From Zoogloeaceae bacterium (GTDB lineage Bacteria > Pseudomonadota > Gammaproteobacteria > Burkholderiales > Rhodocyclaceae), in NCBI GenBank assembly GCA_031274855.1, contig JAISPO010000091.1, positions 1 to 7,242 on the forward strand: DNA of 7,242 nt, given 5' to 3'. Positions 1-5,951 of this stretch are shown here, piece after piece (position 1 is the first letter of the stretch; each line of letters begins with the position of its first letter). A program made the translations under genes and the position numbers. Below the pieces are notes generated by a model. The model was not told the DNA's origin and did no database searches. It worked only from the letters and a program-made list of their open reading frames with translations.

Positions 1-890
1 CAGTTGAAGACGCGGTGCATTTCGGCGTCGGCGACCTTGCCTGCGGCTTGCAGCCATTGGAAGAGCGGCGGCAGGGGCCATGCTTTCTTTTCGAGCACAG
101 CTTTGAGGCCGGGTTGCAGGATGCGCGGCACGTTGTCGACGAGGCCGCCGCCGGTGATATGGGCAAGGCCCTTGACCGGCAGCGCGCGCATGAGCGCGAG
201 AATGGATTTGACGTAAATGCGCGTCGGCGCGAGGACGGCCTCAGCGAAAGTCTGACCGTGGAAATCGGCCCGCATGTCGGGTTGGGCGCGTTCGATAATG
301 CGGCGGATCAACGAATAGCCGTTAGAGTGCGCGCCGCTGGAAGCGAGGCCGAGCACGATGTCGCCTGCCTTGATGGTGGTGCCGTCGATGATTTCCGATT
401 TTTCAACCGCGCCGACAGCGAAGCCGGCCAGATCGTATTCGCCGTCGGGGTACATGCCGGGCATTTCGGCGGTTTCGCCGCCAATCAGCGCGCAGCCGGC
501 CAACTCGCAGCCTTTGGCGATGCCGCCGACAACTTGCGCGGCCGTATCGACATCGAGCTTGCCGCAGGCGAAGTAGTCGAGGAAGAACAGCGGCTCGGCG
601 CCCTGCACCAGAATGTCGTTCACGCTCATGGCGACGAGATCCTGCCCGATGGTGCCGTGCTTGTTAAGCTGGAAAGCGAGCTTGAGCTTGGTGCCGACGC
701 CATCGGTGCCAGAGACGAGCACGGGCTGACGATACCTGTTCGAGAGTTCGAAAAGCGCGCCGAAACCGCCAATCCCAGCCAGCACTTCGGGGCGCATGGT
801 GCGCTTGGCAGCAGGCTTGATGCGTTCAACAAGGGTGTCACCGGCGTCGATATCGACACCGGCATCGCGGTAGGTCAGGGATGTGCTCAA
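1..890 (-). CDS. purM: Phosphoribosylformylglycinamidine cyclo-ligase (AIR synthetase), 3' end cut by window
   Basis: PurM closes the imidazole ring of FGAM with ATP to give aminoimidazole ribonucleotide, the fifth step of cytosolic purine synthesis. The minus-strand frame runs open to the window edge and gives 296 residues; the family is about 345, so roughly 50 C-terminal residues are missing. Visible motifs are GTDGVGTKL at residues 61-69 (ATP-binding strand and loop), the conserved run ending SVNDILVQGAEP near 89-100, GGETAEMPGMY at 137-147, and the later SSGAHSNGYSLIR and HITGGGL. I chose the TTG at 888-890 as start. The protein then begins MSTSLTYRDAGVD, as usual for the family, GAGGAA lies about 7 nt upstream, and no ATG or GTG is available upstream in this frame near the gene. 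The gene is divergent from hda. Identification is firm; the TTG start is likely but inferred. Confidence 0.96.
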   Translation of the reverse strand, partial: MSTSLTYRDAGVDIDAGDTLVERIKPAAKRTMRPEVLAGIGGFGALFELSNRYRQPVLVSGTDGVGTKLKLAFQLNKHGTIGQDLVAMSVNDILVQGAEPLFFLDYFACGKLDVDTAAQVVGGIAKGCELAGCALIGGETAEMPGMYPDGEYDLAGFAVGAVEKSEIIDGTTIKAGDIVLGLASSGAHSNGYSLIRRIIERAQPDMRADFHGQTFAEAVLAPTRIYVKSILALMRALPVKGLAHITGGGLVDNVPRILQPGLKAVLEKKAWPLPPLFQWLQAAGKVADAEMHRVFN

Positions 891-966
891 GTTGAGTTCC
901 TCGCGCAGCGCGGCTAAAGTTGCGGTTTTCCTGTCGCAAGCGCCGCCAATAACGGAAAGCGGCGCG

Positions 967-993
967 ATTTTACCGCAAATGCCCATCGACCAA
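967..993 (-). promoter_or_regulatory. Candidate sigma-70 promoter for purM
   Basis: Read on the minus strand, TAAAAT (972 to 967) is a five-of-six match to the -10 consensus. TTGGTC (993 to 988) could be the -35, with a 15-bp spacer that is shorter than ideal. Transcription would start about 70 nt before the purM TTG codon. The site lies in the divergent purM/hda gap. This is pattern matching only, and the -35 assignment is weak. Confidence 0.35.
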
Positions 994-1056
994 CGTCTGC
1001 AAACCGCTCTCTGGATTGTCCCCGGCCTCGCCTGCTATCGGGAGCCGAAAGCATGA
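979..1056 (+). pseudogene. 25-codon frame upstream of hda, possible remnant of an AI-2E/PerM-family permease gene
   Basis: An ATG at 979 opens a 25-codon frame whose TGA (1054-1056) overlaps the hda ATG as ATGA. It begins MPIDQRLQTALWIV, which resembles the first residues of AI-2E/PerM-type permeases (a short QRLQ-containing lead into the first membrane helix). After residue 14 it runs only PGLACYREPKA before stopping, with no room for membrane helices; full proteins of this family are roughly 350 residues. From memory, many betaproteobacteria carry a permease of this family between purM and hda, so the frame may be an in-frame deletion scar keeping both gene ends. It could instead be a leader peptide coupled to hda, or chance. 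No clear ribosome binding site precedes it. Identification is tentative. Confidence 0.35.
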
Positions 1057-1748
1057 GCCAGATGCTGCTGGATTTGAAACCGGAGCAGCCGCCGTCGTTC
1101 GACAACTTCGTGGTTGGCGCCAACGCTGAACTGCTGGGCCGATTGCGCGATTTGGCCGACAGCCAATGCTGCGAGTCCGTCTACCTGTGGGGACCGGCGG
1201 GTTGCGGAAAATCGCACCTGCTGGCGGCAACGGCCGCCGCTGCCGCCGGTCATCGGCCCGCGCATTTTTTCGCCGCCGCCGACATCGGCAGCGATATCGT
1301 CACTGCGCCGCGCATGTTGCTTGCCATCGACGACGCGCAGCAACTCGGCGATGCCGCCCAGATCGCGCTGTTCCGCGTTTTCAACGCCGCGCGGCTGGCT
1401 GGCCTGACGCTGATTCTCGCCGGTGATGAGCCACCGGCCCGCCTGCGTTTGCGCGAGGACTTGCGCACACGCATCGGTCAGGCGATGATTTACGAAATGA
1501 AAACGCTTTCCGACGCCGAAAAGTCCGCTGCGCTGACACGCCACGCGCTGATGCGCGGCATGAAGGTCGACATCGGCCTCATCCACTACCTGCTCTCGCG
1601 CGGCCGCCGCGACCTGCCCTCGCTGATGGCAGTGCTCGACAGTCTGGAACGCGCGACGCTCGAACAGCAACGGCCCGCGACCCTGCCCTTGCTCAAGGAA
1701 ATCATGCAACCTCAACTTGAAGAAAACCATGAACCTCGTCCTGTTTGA
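1053..1748 (+). CDS. hda: DnaA-homologous AAA+ protein Hda (regulatory inactivator of DnaA)
   Basis: Hda acts with the DNA-loaded sliding clamp to stimulate ATP hydrolysis by DnaA, preventing re-initiation of replication. The 231-residue product matches the family length (about 230-250). The N-terminal QMLLDL (residues 3-8) fits loosely to a clamp-binding QLxLxL-type hexapeptide, followed by PPSFDNF (13-19), typical of Hda/DnaA. Walker A is GPAGCGKSH (47-55); Walker B is LLAIDD (89-94) followed by AQQL. The C-terminal RDLPSLMAVLDSLERATLE region fits the AAA+ lid with a sensor-2 arginine. There is no C-terminal DNA-binding domain, which separates it from DnaA itself. The start at 1053 has GGGAG (1040-1044) 8 nt upstream; a second in-frame ATG at 1062 is less likely. 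The gene overlaps the downstream phosphatase gene by 20 nt, suggesting co-translation. Confidence 0.93.
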   Translation: MSQMLLDLKPEQPPSFDNFVVGANAELLGRLRDLADSQCCESVYLWGPAGCGKSHLLAATAAAAAGHRPAHFFAAADIGSDIVTAPRMLLAIDDAQQLGDAAQIALFRVFNAARLAGLTLILAGDEPPARLRLREDLRTRIGQAMIYEMKTLSDAEKSAALTRHALMRGMKVDIGLIHYLLSRGRRDLPSLMAVLDSLERATLEQQRPATLPLLKEIMQPQLEENHEPRPV

Positions 1749-2391
1749 CCTCGACAACACCCTGCTCAGCGGCGACTCGGATTTCGAGTGGGCGCAATTT
1801 CTGATCGCCAAAGGCGCGCTCGACCGCGAAGCGCACGAAGCGCGCAACATTGAGTTTTACGAGGCTTACCGCGCCGGTACGCTCGATATCGACGCTTTCC
1901 TCGATTTCCAGTTGGCCCCGCTGGCACGCCACCCGCGCGCGGAACTCGATGCCTGGCATGAGGAATTCATGGCGACGCGCATCCGGCCCATGATAGGCGC
2001 GCCGGCGCGGGCGCTCGCGCAGCGGCATCTCGACGAAGGCAGCCTGTGCGTCATCGTCACCGCCACCAACAGTTTCGTCACCGGCCCGATCGCCCGCGAA
2101 TTCGGCATCCCGCATCTGGTCTCCACCATTCCCGCGCAGGAAAATGGCCGTTTCACCGGCAAACCGCGCGGCACACCGGCCTTCAAGGCAGGCAAAATCG
2201 AGCGCGTCGATGCCTGGCTCGAATCGCAAGGCTGCTGGTGGGATGGCTTCGGGCAAACCTGGTTCTACAGCGATTCGTTCAACGATCTGCCGCTGCTCAA
2301 GCGCGTCAGCCATCCGGTCGCCGTCGACCCTGACGACACCCTGCGCGACCACGCCCGCCGCGCCGGTTGGCCCATTCTCAGCCTGCGTTAG
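1729..2391 (+). CDS. HAD-superfamily subfamily IB phosphatase (SerB/CicA-like)
   Basis: This is a predicted cytosolic phosphomonoesterase of the HAD-IB group (TIGR01490-like), often annotated as phosphoserine-phosphatase-like; the true substrate cannot be read from sequence. The 220-residue product shows all four HAD motifs: motif I FDLDNTL with nucleophile D7 and acid/base D9; motif II around VTATN (residues 110-114); a motif III lysine, probably K156; and motif IV YSDSFNDLPLL (180-190) with D182 and D186 as metal ligands. The helical cap lies between motifs I and II. I chose the ATG at 1729 because it gives the usual MNLVLFDLDNT start; a TTG four codons earlier (1717) is possible but unneeded. 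The last codons (ILSLR) lie in the left copy of a 13-bp direct repeat whose second copy ends the downstream toxin gene. Confidence 0.88.
   Translation: MNLVLFDLDNTLLSGDSDFEWAQFLIAKGALDREAHEARNIEFYEAYRAGTLDIDAFLDFQLAPLARHPRAELDAWHEEFMATRIRPMIGAPARALAQRHLDEGSLCVIVTATNSFVTGPIAREFGIPHLVSTIPAQENGRFTGKPRGTPAFKAGKIERVDAWLESQGCWWDGFGQTWFYSDSFNDLPLLKRVSHPVAVDPDDTLRDHARRAGWPILSLR
2373..2385 (+). repeat. Left copy of 13-bp direct repeat flanking the toxin-antitoxin module
   Basis: CATTCTCAGCCTG occurs here at the 3' end of the HAD gene, encoding I-L-S-L before R-stop, and again at 3174-3186. The match is perfect over 13 bp and broken on both sides. It could be a target-site duplication or attachment-site-like junction. 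Confidence 0.7.
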
Positions 2392-2396
2392 GCCGG

Positions 2397-2423
2397 TTGA
2401 CGGGGGGCCGTATGACGTATAAA
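2397..2423 (+). promoter_or_regulatory. Candidate promoter of the toxin-antitoxin operon
   Basis: TTGACG (2397-2402) matches five of six -35 consensus bases and TATAAA (2418-2423) five of six -10 bases. The 15-bp spacer is short; an alternative -10, TAAAGT (2420-2425), would give 17 bp. The site lies just after the HAD stop codon and about 35 nt before the antitoxin start, so the module probably has its own transcription. The left arm of an inverted repeat overlaps the -10. Confidence 0.5.
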
Positions 2424-2444
2424 GTGAGCGAATTATGTACGTCA
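2413..2444. promoter_or_regulatory. Inverted repeat TGACGTA-N18-TACGTCA, candidate operator
   Basis: Perfect 7-bp arms lie at 2413-2419 and 2438-2444, between the candidate -10 and the antitoxin start codon. With a two-base bulge in the right arm the symmetry extends by TAA/TTA. Toxin-antitoxin operons are commonly repressed by antitoxin or complex binding to such repeats over the promoter, so this is a plausible self-regulation site. The binding itself is inferred. Confidence 0.4.
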
Positions 2445-2458
2445 CACAGGTAACGCCA

Positions 2459-2746
2459 ATGAATACCAAACTCACACTGCGGCTGGACGAGGGGCGTATC
2501 GAACAGGCCAAGCGTTATGCCGCCCTGACCGGCAAATCCGTTTCCCGGCTGGTGGAGGATTATTTCGCCCTGCTTCCGAGCGACGATCTGGCCAAAACCC
2601 CGCAGGGGGTCATTGAAGTCACGTTGACACCACGGGTTCGTTCCATGCTGGGTTTGCTGGAAGGCGCATATCCAAACGCCGAGGCCGCGCGGGACGACTA
2701 CCGGCGTTACCGCGAGACAAAATATCTGGAGGGCGCTTCGCGTTGA
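2459..2746 (+). CDS. DUF6364-like antitoxin of a PIN-toxin module
   Basis: This small protein (95 residues) is the likely antitoxin that binds and blocks the PIN ribonuclease encoded immediately downstream. Its N-terminus MNTKLTLRLDE, followed by a helix with AKRYAALTGKSVSRLVEDYF (residues about 16-35), is typical of DUF6364-type antitoxins and reads like a short DNA-binding strand plus helix of ribbon-helix-helix type. The C-terminal part is rich in charged residues (RDDYRRYRETKYLEG) and would be the toxin-wrapping part. I chose the ATG at 2459, which has AGG about 8 nt upstream; an in-frame ATG at 2435 would add eight residues but places the start inside the inverted repeat. The stop overlaps the toxin start (TTGA), implying coupled translation. 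The gene looks more A/T-rich than its neighbours. Family assignment is from pattern memory; the antitoxin role is inferred from context. Confidence 0.8.
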   Translation: MNTKLTLRLDEGRIEQAKRYAALTGKSVSRLVEDYFALLPSDDLAKTPQGVIEVTLTPRVRSMLGLLEGAYPNAEAARDDYRRYRETKYLEGASR

Positions 2747-3195
2747 ACCACACGCCACTCCGGGTGCTGTTTGATGTCAATGTTGTGCTGGACGTGCTGC
2801 TGAAACGCCCCGATCACTTTTCAGCATCGGCGCAAGTCATCTCTCTGGCCGATCAAAAGCTGCTGCGAGGTCTGCTTTGCGCCACCACGTTCACCACAGT
2901 GGAGTATCTCGTCACCAAGGCCGCAGGCCGAGCCGCGGCACAATCGCAACTGGCGCAGTTGCTGCAAACTTTCGACATCGCGCCCGTGGATAACGGAGTG
3001 CTACAGGATGCGCTGGCGGCGGGATTCAGCGATTACGAAGATGCCGTGCAACACGCGGCAGCTCAAGCCAGCCAGTGCAAGGCCATCGTCACACGTGATC
3101 TGGCCGGCTTCCGCAATTCGCATTTGCCGGTGTACACGCCCGATCAGTTCTTGTCTTGGTGGACGGTGGAAGGCATTCTCAGCCTGAACACTTGA
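2743..3195 (+). CDS. PIN-domain ribonuclease toxin (VapC-like)
   Basis: This is a predicted metal-dependent endoribonuclease toxin that would cut RNA and stop growth when not bound by its antitoxin. The 150-residue product has the PIN acidic set: D11 in VLFDVNVVLD, E54 in TTVEYLV, D97/D100 in FSDYEDAVQ, and D119 in IVTRDLAGF. The layout fits the COG3744/PIN_3-like branch paired with DUF6364 antitoxins rather than the shortest VapC types. The start is a TTG at 2743, overlapping the antitoxin stop, with a strong GGAGGG (2728-2733) 9 nt upstream; a GTG at 2764 is the alternative but would cut into the first strand. The C-terminal tail after YTPDQFL (SWWTVEGILSLNT) is unusual: its end is encoded by the right copy of the 13-bp repeat and matches the HAD gene's end in frame. 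The RNA target is unknown. Confidence 0.85.
   Translation: MNHTPLRVLFDVNVVLDVLLKRPDHFSASAQVISLADQKLLRGLLCATTFTTVEYLVTKAAGRAAAQSQLAQLLQTFDIAPVDNGVLQDALAAGFSDYEDAVQHAAAQASQCKAIVTRDLAGFRNSHLPVYTPDQFLSWWTVEGILSLNT
3174..3186 (+). repeat. Right copy of 13-bp direct repeat flanking the toxin-antitoxin module
   Basis: This is the second perfect copy of CATTCTCAGCCTG, 801 bp downstream of the first. It is read in the same frame (I-L-S-L) but within the last codons of the PIN toxin gene, just before N-T-stop. Together with the left copy it delimits a segment holding the complete toxin-antitoxin operon and its promoter. Confidence 0.7.
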
Positions 3196-3233
3196 TCCGG
3201 TATCATGGCGATCTTTCCGAATGACCTTTTCGC

Positions 3234-4574
3234 ATGATTCGCAAACTCATCCGCCGCGTTTTTTTGCGTGGCGAACCCGCCGGACGCAAGGCTGAAACGA
3301 TTGCAGTTGCCAAGCATGGCATCCGCCGCGATCAGGTATCGCGTGGCGCGTGCCGCACTTGCGAGGCTTTGCAGAAGGCCGGCCATCGCGCTTATGTGGT
3401 CGGCGGCGCGGTGCGCGATTTGATTGCCGGTATTCCGCCCAAGGATTACGACATCGCCACCGACGCTACGCCAGAGGAGGTGCGAGGCCTGTTCCGCCGG
3501 TCGCGCATCATTGGCCGCCGCTTTCAGATCGTCCATGTCATGCAGGGGCCGGAAACGCTGGAAGTATCGACCTTCCGCGCCGCCCACGACGAAGAAACGC
3601 TCAAGGACGAACATGGCCGCATCCTGCGCGACAACGTCTGGGGCAGCATTGAGGAGGATGCGGCGCGGCGCGATTTCACCATGAACGCGCTCTATTACGA
3701 CCCGACCGCGCAAGTCGTGCTGGACTTCCACAAGGGCGTGCAGGACATTCAGCGCAAGACCCTGCGCATGATCGGCGACCCGCGCGCCCGCTACCGCGAA
3801 GATCCGGTGCGGATGCTTCGCGCCGTGCGCCTGTCGGCCAAACTCGGTCTGCGGCTCGATCCGCAGGTACAAGCGCCGATCCGCAACATGGCCGACCTGA
3901 TCGAGAATGTTCCCGCCGCCCGCCTGTTCGACGAAATGCTCAAGCTGCTGTTCTCCGGCCATGCCGTCGAGTGCCTGAAGCGGCTGCGCGATGAAGGGCT
4001 GCACCACGGCCTGCTGCCGCTACTCGACGTGATTCTGGAACAGCCGCTGGGCGAAAAATTCGTCCTGCTGGCGCTGGCCAATACCGATGCGCGAATACGC
4101 GCCAACAAGCCGGTTTCGCCGGGTTTCCTGTTCGCCACCCTGCTCTGGCACGAGGTACTGGCGAACTGGGAGAAGCGTCAAAAAGACGGCGCGCGGCCCG
4201 TACCGGCCATGTTCGGCGCGATGGATGAAGTGCTCGATCTGCAAGGCGAAAAACTGGCGATTACCAAACGCATCGCTGCCGACATCAAGGATATCTGGCT
4301 GTTGCAGCCGCGCTTTGAAAAGCGCAGCGGACACGCGCCCCTGCGCCTGATTGAGCAGCCGCGCTTCCGCGCCGCCTGGGATTTCCTGCTCCTGCGCGCC
4401 GAAAGCGGCGAAGCGCCGCAGGAGTTGGTCGATTGGTGGAATAAATTTCAGGACGCCGATCACGACACGCGCGAGCGCATGATGCTGCCGGATACCGGCA
4501 AGAAGCGCCGCCGCTCGCGCGGACGCGGCCGCAAAGCCGCCGCCGAGCCAACCGGTTCTGTCGACGCGCCATGA
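3234..4574 (+). CDS. pcnB: Poly(A) polymerase I
   Basis: PcnB adds 3' poly(A) tails to RNA and thereby promotes decay by exonucleases. The 446-residue product is a class II nucleotidyltransferase: YVVGGAVRDLIAG (residues 54-66) holds the GG and R/D signature, the metal-binding acids are D71 and D73 in KDYDIATDA, and RRDFTMNALYYD (145-156) plus RMLRAVRLSAKLG follow. IIGRRFQIVHV (92-102) matches the motif used to tell poly(A) polymerases from CCA-adding enzymes. The last 30 residues contain a very basic stretch (GKKRRRSRGRGRK), as usual for PAP I and probably RNA binding. The ATG at 3234 gives a basic N-terminus MIRKLIRRVF. No strong ribosome binding site precedes it; a TATCAT at 3201-3206 may be part of its own promoter, without a convincing -35. 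The stop overlaps the folK ATG as ATGA. Confidence 0.94.
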   Translation: MIRKLIRRVFLRGEPAGRKAETIAVAKHGIRRDQVSRGACRTCEALQKAGHRAYVVGGAVRDLIAGIPPKDYDIATDATPEEVRGLFRRSRIIGRRFQIVHVMQGPETLEVSTFRAAHDEETLKDEHGRILRDNVWGSIEEDAARRDFTMNALYYDPTAQVVLDFHKGVQDIQRKTLRMIGDPRARYREDPVRMLRAVRLSAKLGLRLDPQVQAPIRNMADLIENVPAARLFDEMLKLLFSGHAVECLKRLRDEGLHHGLLPLLDVILEQPLGEKFVLLALANTDARIRANKPVSPGFLFATLLWHEVLANWEKRQKDGARPVPAMFGAMDEVLDLQGEKLAITKRIAADIKDIWLLQPRFEKRSGHAPLRLIEQPRFRAAWDFLLLRAESGEAPQELVDWWNKFQDADHDTRERMMLPDTGKKRRRSRGRGRKAAAEPTGSVDAP

Positions 4575-5068
4575 TCCGCGCCTATGTCGCGCTGGGTTCC
4601 AATCTCGGCGACTCGGTCAAAACCATAGAAAATGCCATAGCCGCCATGGCAGCGTTGCGCGGCTCGCTGTTCAAGGGCGTCTCATCGCTCTATCGAACCG
4701 CGCCGGTGGGCATCACGCATCAGCCGGATTTCATCAATGCCGTGGTCACGCTCGACACCCGCCTGCCGCCACGCGATCTGCTGACTGAACTGTTCGCGCT
4801 GGAAGCGCGTTTCGGGCGGCAGCGCAGCGTCAAGAACGCGCCGCGCACGCTCGACCTCGACCTGCTGCTTCACGGCGATACCGTCCAGAACGACCCCGAA
4901 CTCACCCTGCCCCACCCGCGTATGCACGAGCGGGCTTTCGTCCTCGCGCCGCTGGCCGAACTCGCGCCCGATCTGGTCATCCCCAATCGTGGCCGAATCG
5001 CCGATCTGCTGGCCGCCTGCGCCGGTCAGCGTATTCATCCGCTTATCCAGACCATAAGCAAAACTTGA
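4571..5068 (+). CDS. folK: 2-amino-4-hydroxy-6-hydroxymethyldihydropteridine pyrophosphokinase (HPPK)
   Basis: FolK transfers pyrophosphate from ATP to hydroxymethyl-dihydropterin, preparing it for dihydropteroate synthase in folate synthesis. The 165-residue product is of normal length. Conserved blocks are YVALGSNLGD (5-14), SLYRTAPVG (39-47), QPDFINAVV (51-59), PRTLDLDLLL (91-100), and LPHPRMHERAFVLAPLAELAP (113 onward). The magnesium-binding D95 and D97, and R92, H115 and R121, fall at the same numbers as in the E. coli enzyme. The ATG shares bases with the pcnB stop codon (ATGA), and no clear ribosome binding site lies upstream, so translation probably depends on ribosomes finishing pcnB. 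pcnB-folK pairing is common in proteobacteria. Confidence 0.95.
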   Translation: MIRAYVALGSNLGDSVKTIENAIAAMAALRGSLFKGVSSLYRTAPVGITHQPDFINAVVTLDTRLPPRDLLTELFALEARFGRQRSVKNAPRTLDLDLLLHGDTVQNDPELTLPHPRMHERAFVLAPLAELAPDLVIPNRGRIADLLAACAGQRIHPLIQTISKT

Positions 5069-5095
5069 CCACCTACGGGCTGGCTTGTGTATTCT
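5065..5095 (+). promoter_or_regulatory. Weak candidate promoter for panBC
   Basis: TTGACC (5065-5070, overlapping the folK stop) and TATTCT (5090-5095) resemble -35 and -10 boxes, but the spacer is 19 bp, longer than ideal. The 60-nt gap before panB has no terminator hairpin, so read-through from pcnB-folK is also possible. Confidence 0.25.
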
Positions 5096-5128
5096 GACGG
5101 CTGTTGACTTCACTTTTCGGGGCTTTTG

Positions 5129-5944
5129 ATGACTTACCTGGCCGCCAACAAACCGATCACCCTGCCCGAACTCGCGCGCATGAAACGCGAAGTCGAGAAA
5201 ATCGTCATGCTCACCGGCTACGACGCCAGCTTCGCGGCGCTTGAAGACCGCTGCGGCGTCGACATGGTGCTGGTCGGCGATTCGCTCGGCAACGTGATTC
5301 AGGGCCGCACTTCAACGCTGCCGGTCACGATGGAACACATGGTCTATCACACCGAATGCGTTGCCCGTCAAGCGCAACGCCCGATGGTCGTCGCCGATCT
5401 GCCTTTCGGCGCTTATCACGAGTCGAAGGAGCAGGCGATCCGCAATGCCGGACGGCTGCTCGCCGTCGGGGCCGAAATGGTCAAGCTCGAAGGCGGCGCA
5501 GTGATGGCCGAAACCGTGCATTTCATGGTCGAGCGCGGTGTGCCGGTCTGCGCCCACATCGGCCTGACGCCGCAATCCGTACATGCGCTCGGCGGCTACC
5601 GCGTGCAGGGCCGCAGCGAAGCCGAGGCGGCCCGCATGAAAAATGACGCCATCGCGCTCGAACAGGCCGGCGCGGCGCTGATGGTGTTGGAAATGGTGCC
5701 TTCCGCACTGGCCGGTGAAATCACCCGCGCCCTTCATGCCTGCGCCACCATCGGCATCGGCGCCGGCCCGCAATGCGATGGGCAAGTGCTGGTGCTCTAC
5801 GACATGCTGGGCCTCTACCCGGGCAAGAAAGGCCGTTTCGTCAAAGACTTCATGGCCGAAGCGCAAAGCATTGAAGGCGCGGTGCAGGCTTATGTGCAAG
5901 CCGTCAAAGACGGCTCCTTCCCCGCCCCCGAACACTGTTACTGA
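5129..5944 (+). CDS. panB: 3-methyl-2-oxobutanoate hydroxymethyltransferase (ketopantoate hydroxymethyltransferase)
   Basis: PanB transfers a one-carbon unit from methylenetetrahydrofolate to alpha-ketoisovalerate, giving ketopantoate, the first committed step to pantothenate and coenzyme A. The 271-residue product is a TIM barrel of normal length. Motifs: MLTGYDASFA (27-36), VLVGDSLGNVIQGRTSTLPVT (47-67), VADLPFGAY (88-96), VKLEGG (118-123), HIGLTPQSVHALGGYRVQGR (143-162), LEMVP (187-191), and IGIGAGPQCDGQVLV. Magnesium ligands by comparison with E. coli are D51, D90 and E121, and the catalytic glutamate is E188. The ATG at 5129 follows CGGGG (5118-5122) by 6 nt; a TTG directly before it is not needed. 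panC starts 7 nt after the stop, so the two are probably co-transcribed. Confidence 0.96.
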   Translation: MTYLAANKPITLPELARMKREVEKIVMLTGYDASFAALEDRCGVDMVLVGDSLGNVIQGRTSTLPVTMEHMVYHTECVARQAQRPMVVADLPFGAYHESKEQAIRNAGRLLAVGAEMVKLEGGAVMAETVHFMVERGVPVCAHIGLTPQSVHALGGYRVQGRSEAEAARMKNDAIALEQAGAALMVLEMVPSALAGEITRALHACATIGIGAGPQCDGQVLVLYDMLGLYPGKKGRFVKDFMAEAQSIEGAVQAYVQAVKDGSFPAPEHCY

Positions 5945-5951
5945 CCGCGCC

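Noticed and set aside
15..917. 300-codon plus-strand open frame across the left end
   Set aside because: It is the antisense shadow of purM. The minus-strand product has all PurM motifs, while this frame gives a composition-driven sequence with no recognisable domain.
1717..1728. TTG start adding four residues to the HAD phosphatase
   Set aside because: The ATG at 1729 gives the canonical MNLVLFDLDNT start; the extra residues match nothing in the family.
1035..1850. 271-codon minus-strand frame across hda
   Set aside because: It is opposite a clear Hda with Walker motifs and has no domain or ribosome binding signal of its own.
3201..3206. TATCAT as a pcnB promoter -10 box
   Set aside because: No convincing -35 lies 15-19 bp upstream, so it is mentioned only with pcnB.
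3144..4007. 287-codon minus-strand open frame inside pcnB
   Set aside because: It lies opposite firm poly(A) polymerase coding sequence; such long antisense frames are expected in GC-rich genes and it resembles no family.
5715..5951. 79-codon upstream extension of panC
   Set aside because: It reads panB in another frame; family similarity begins exactly at the ATG at 5952.
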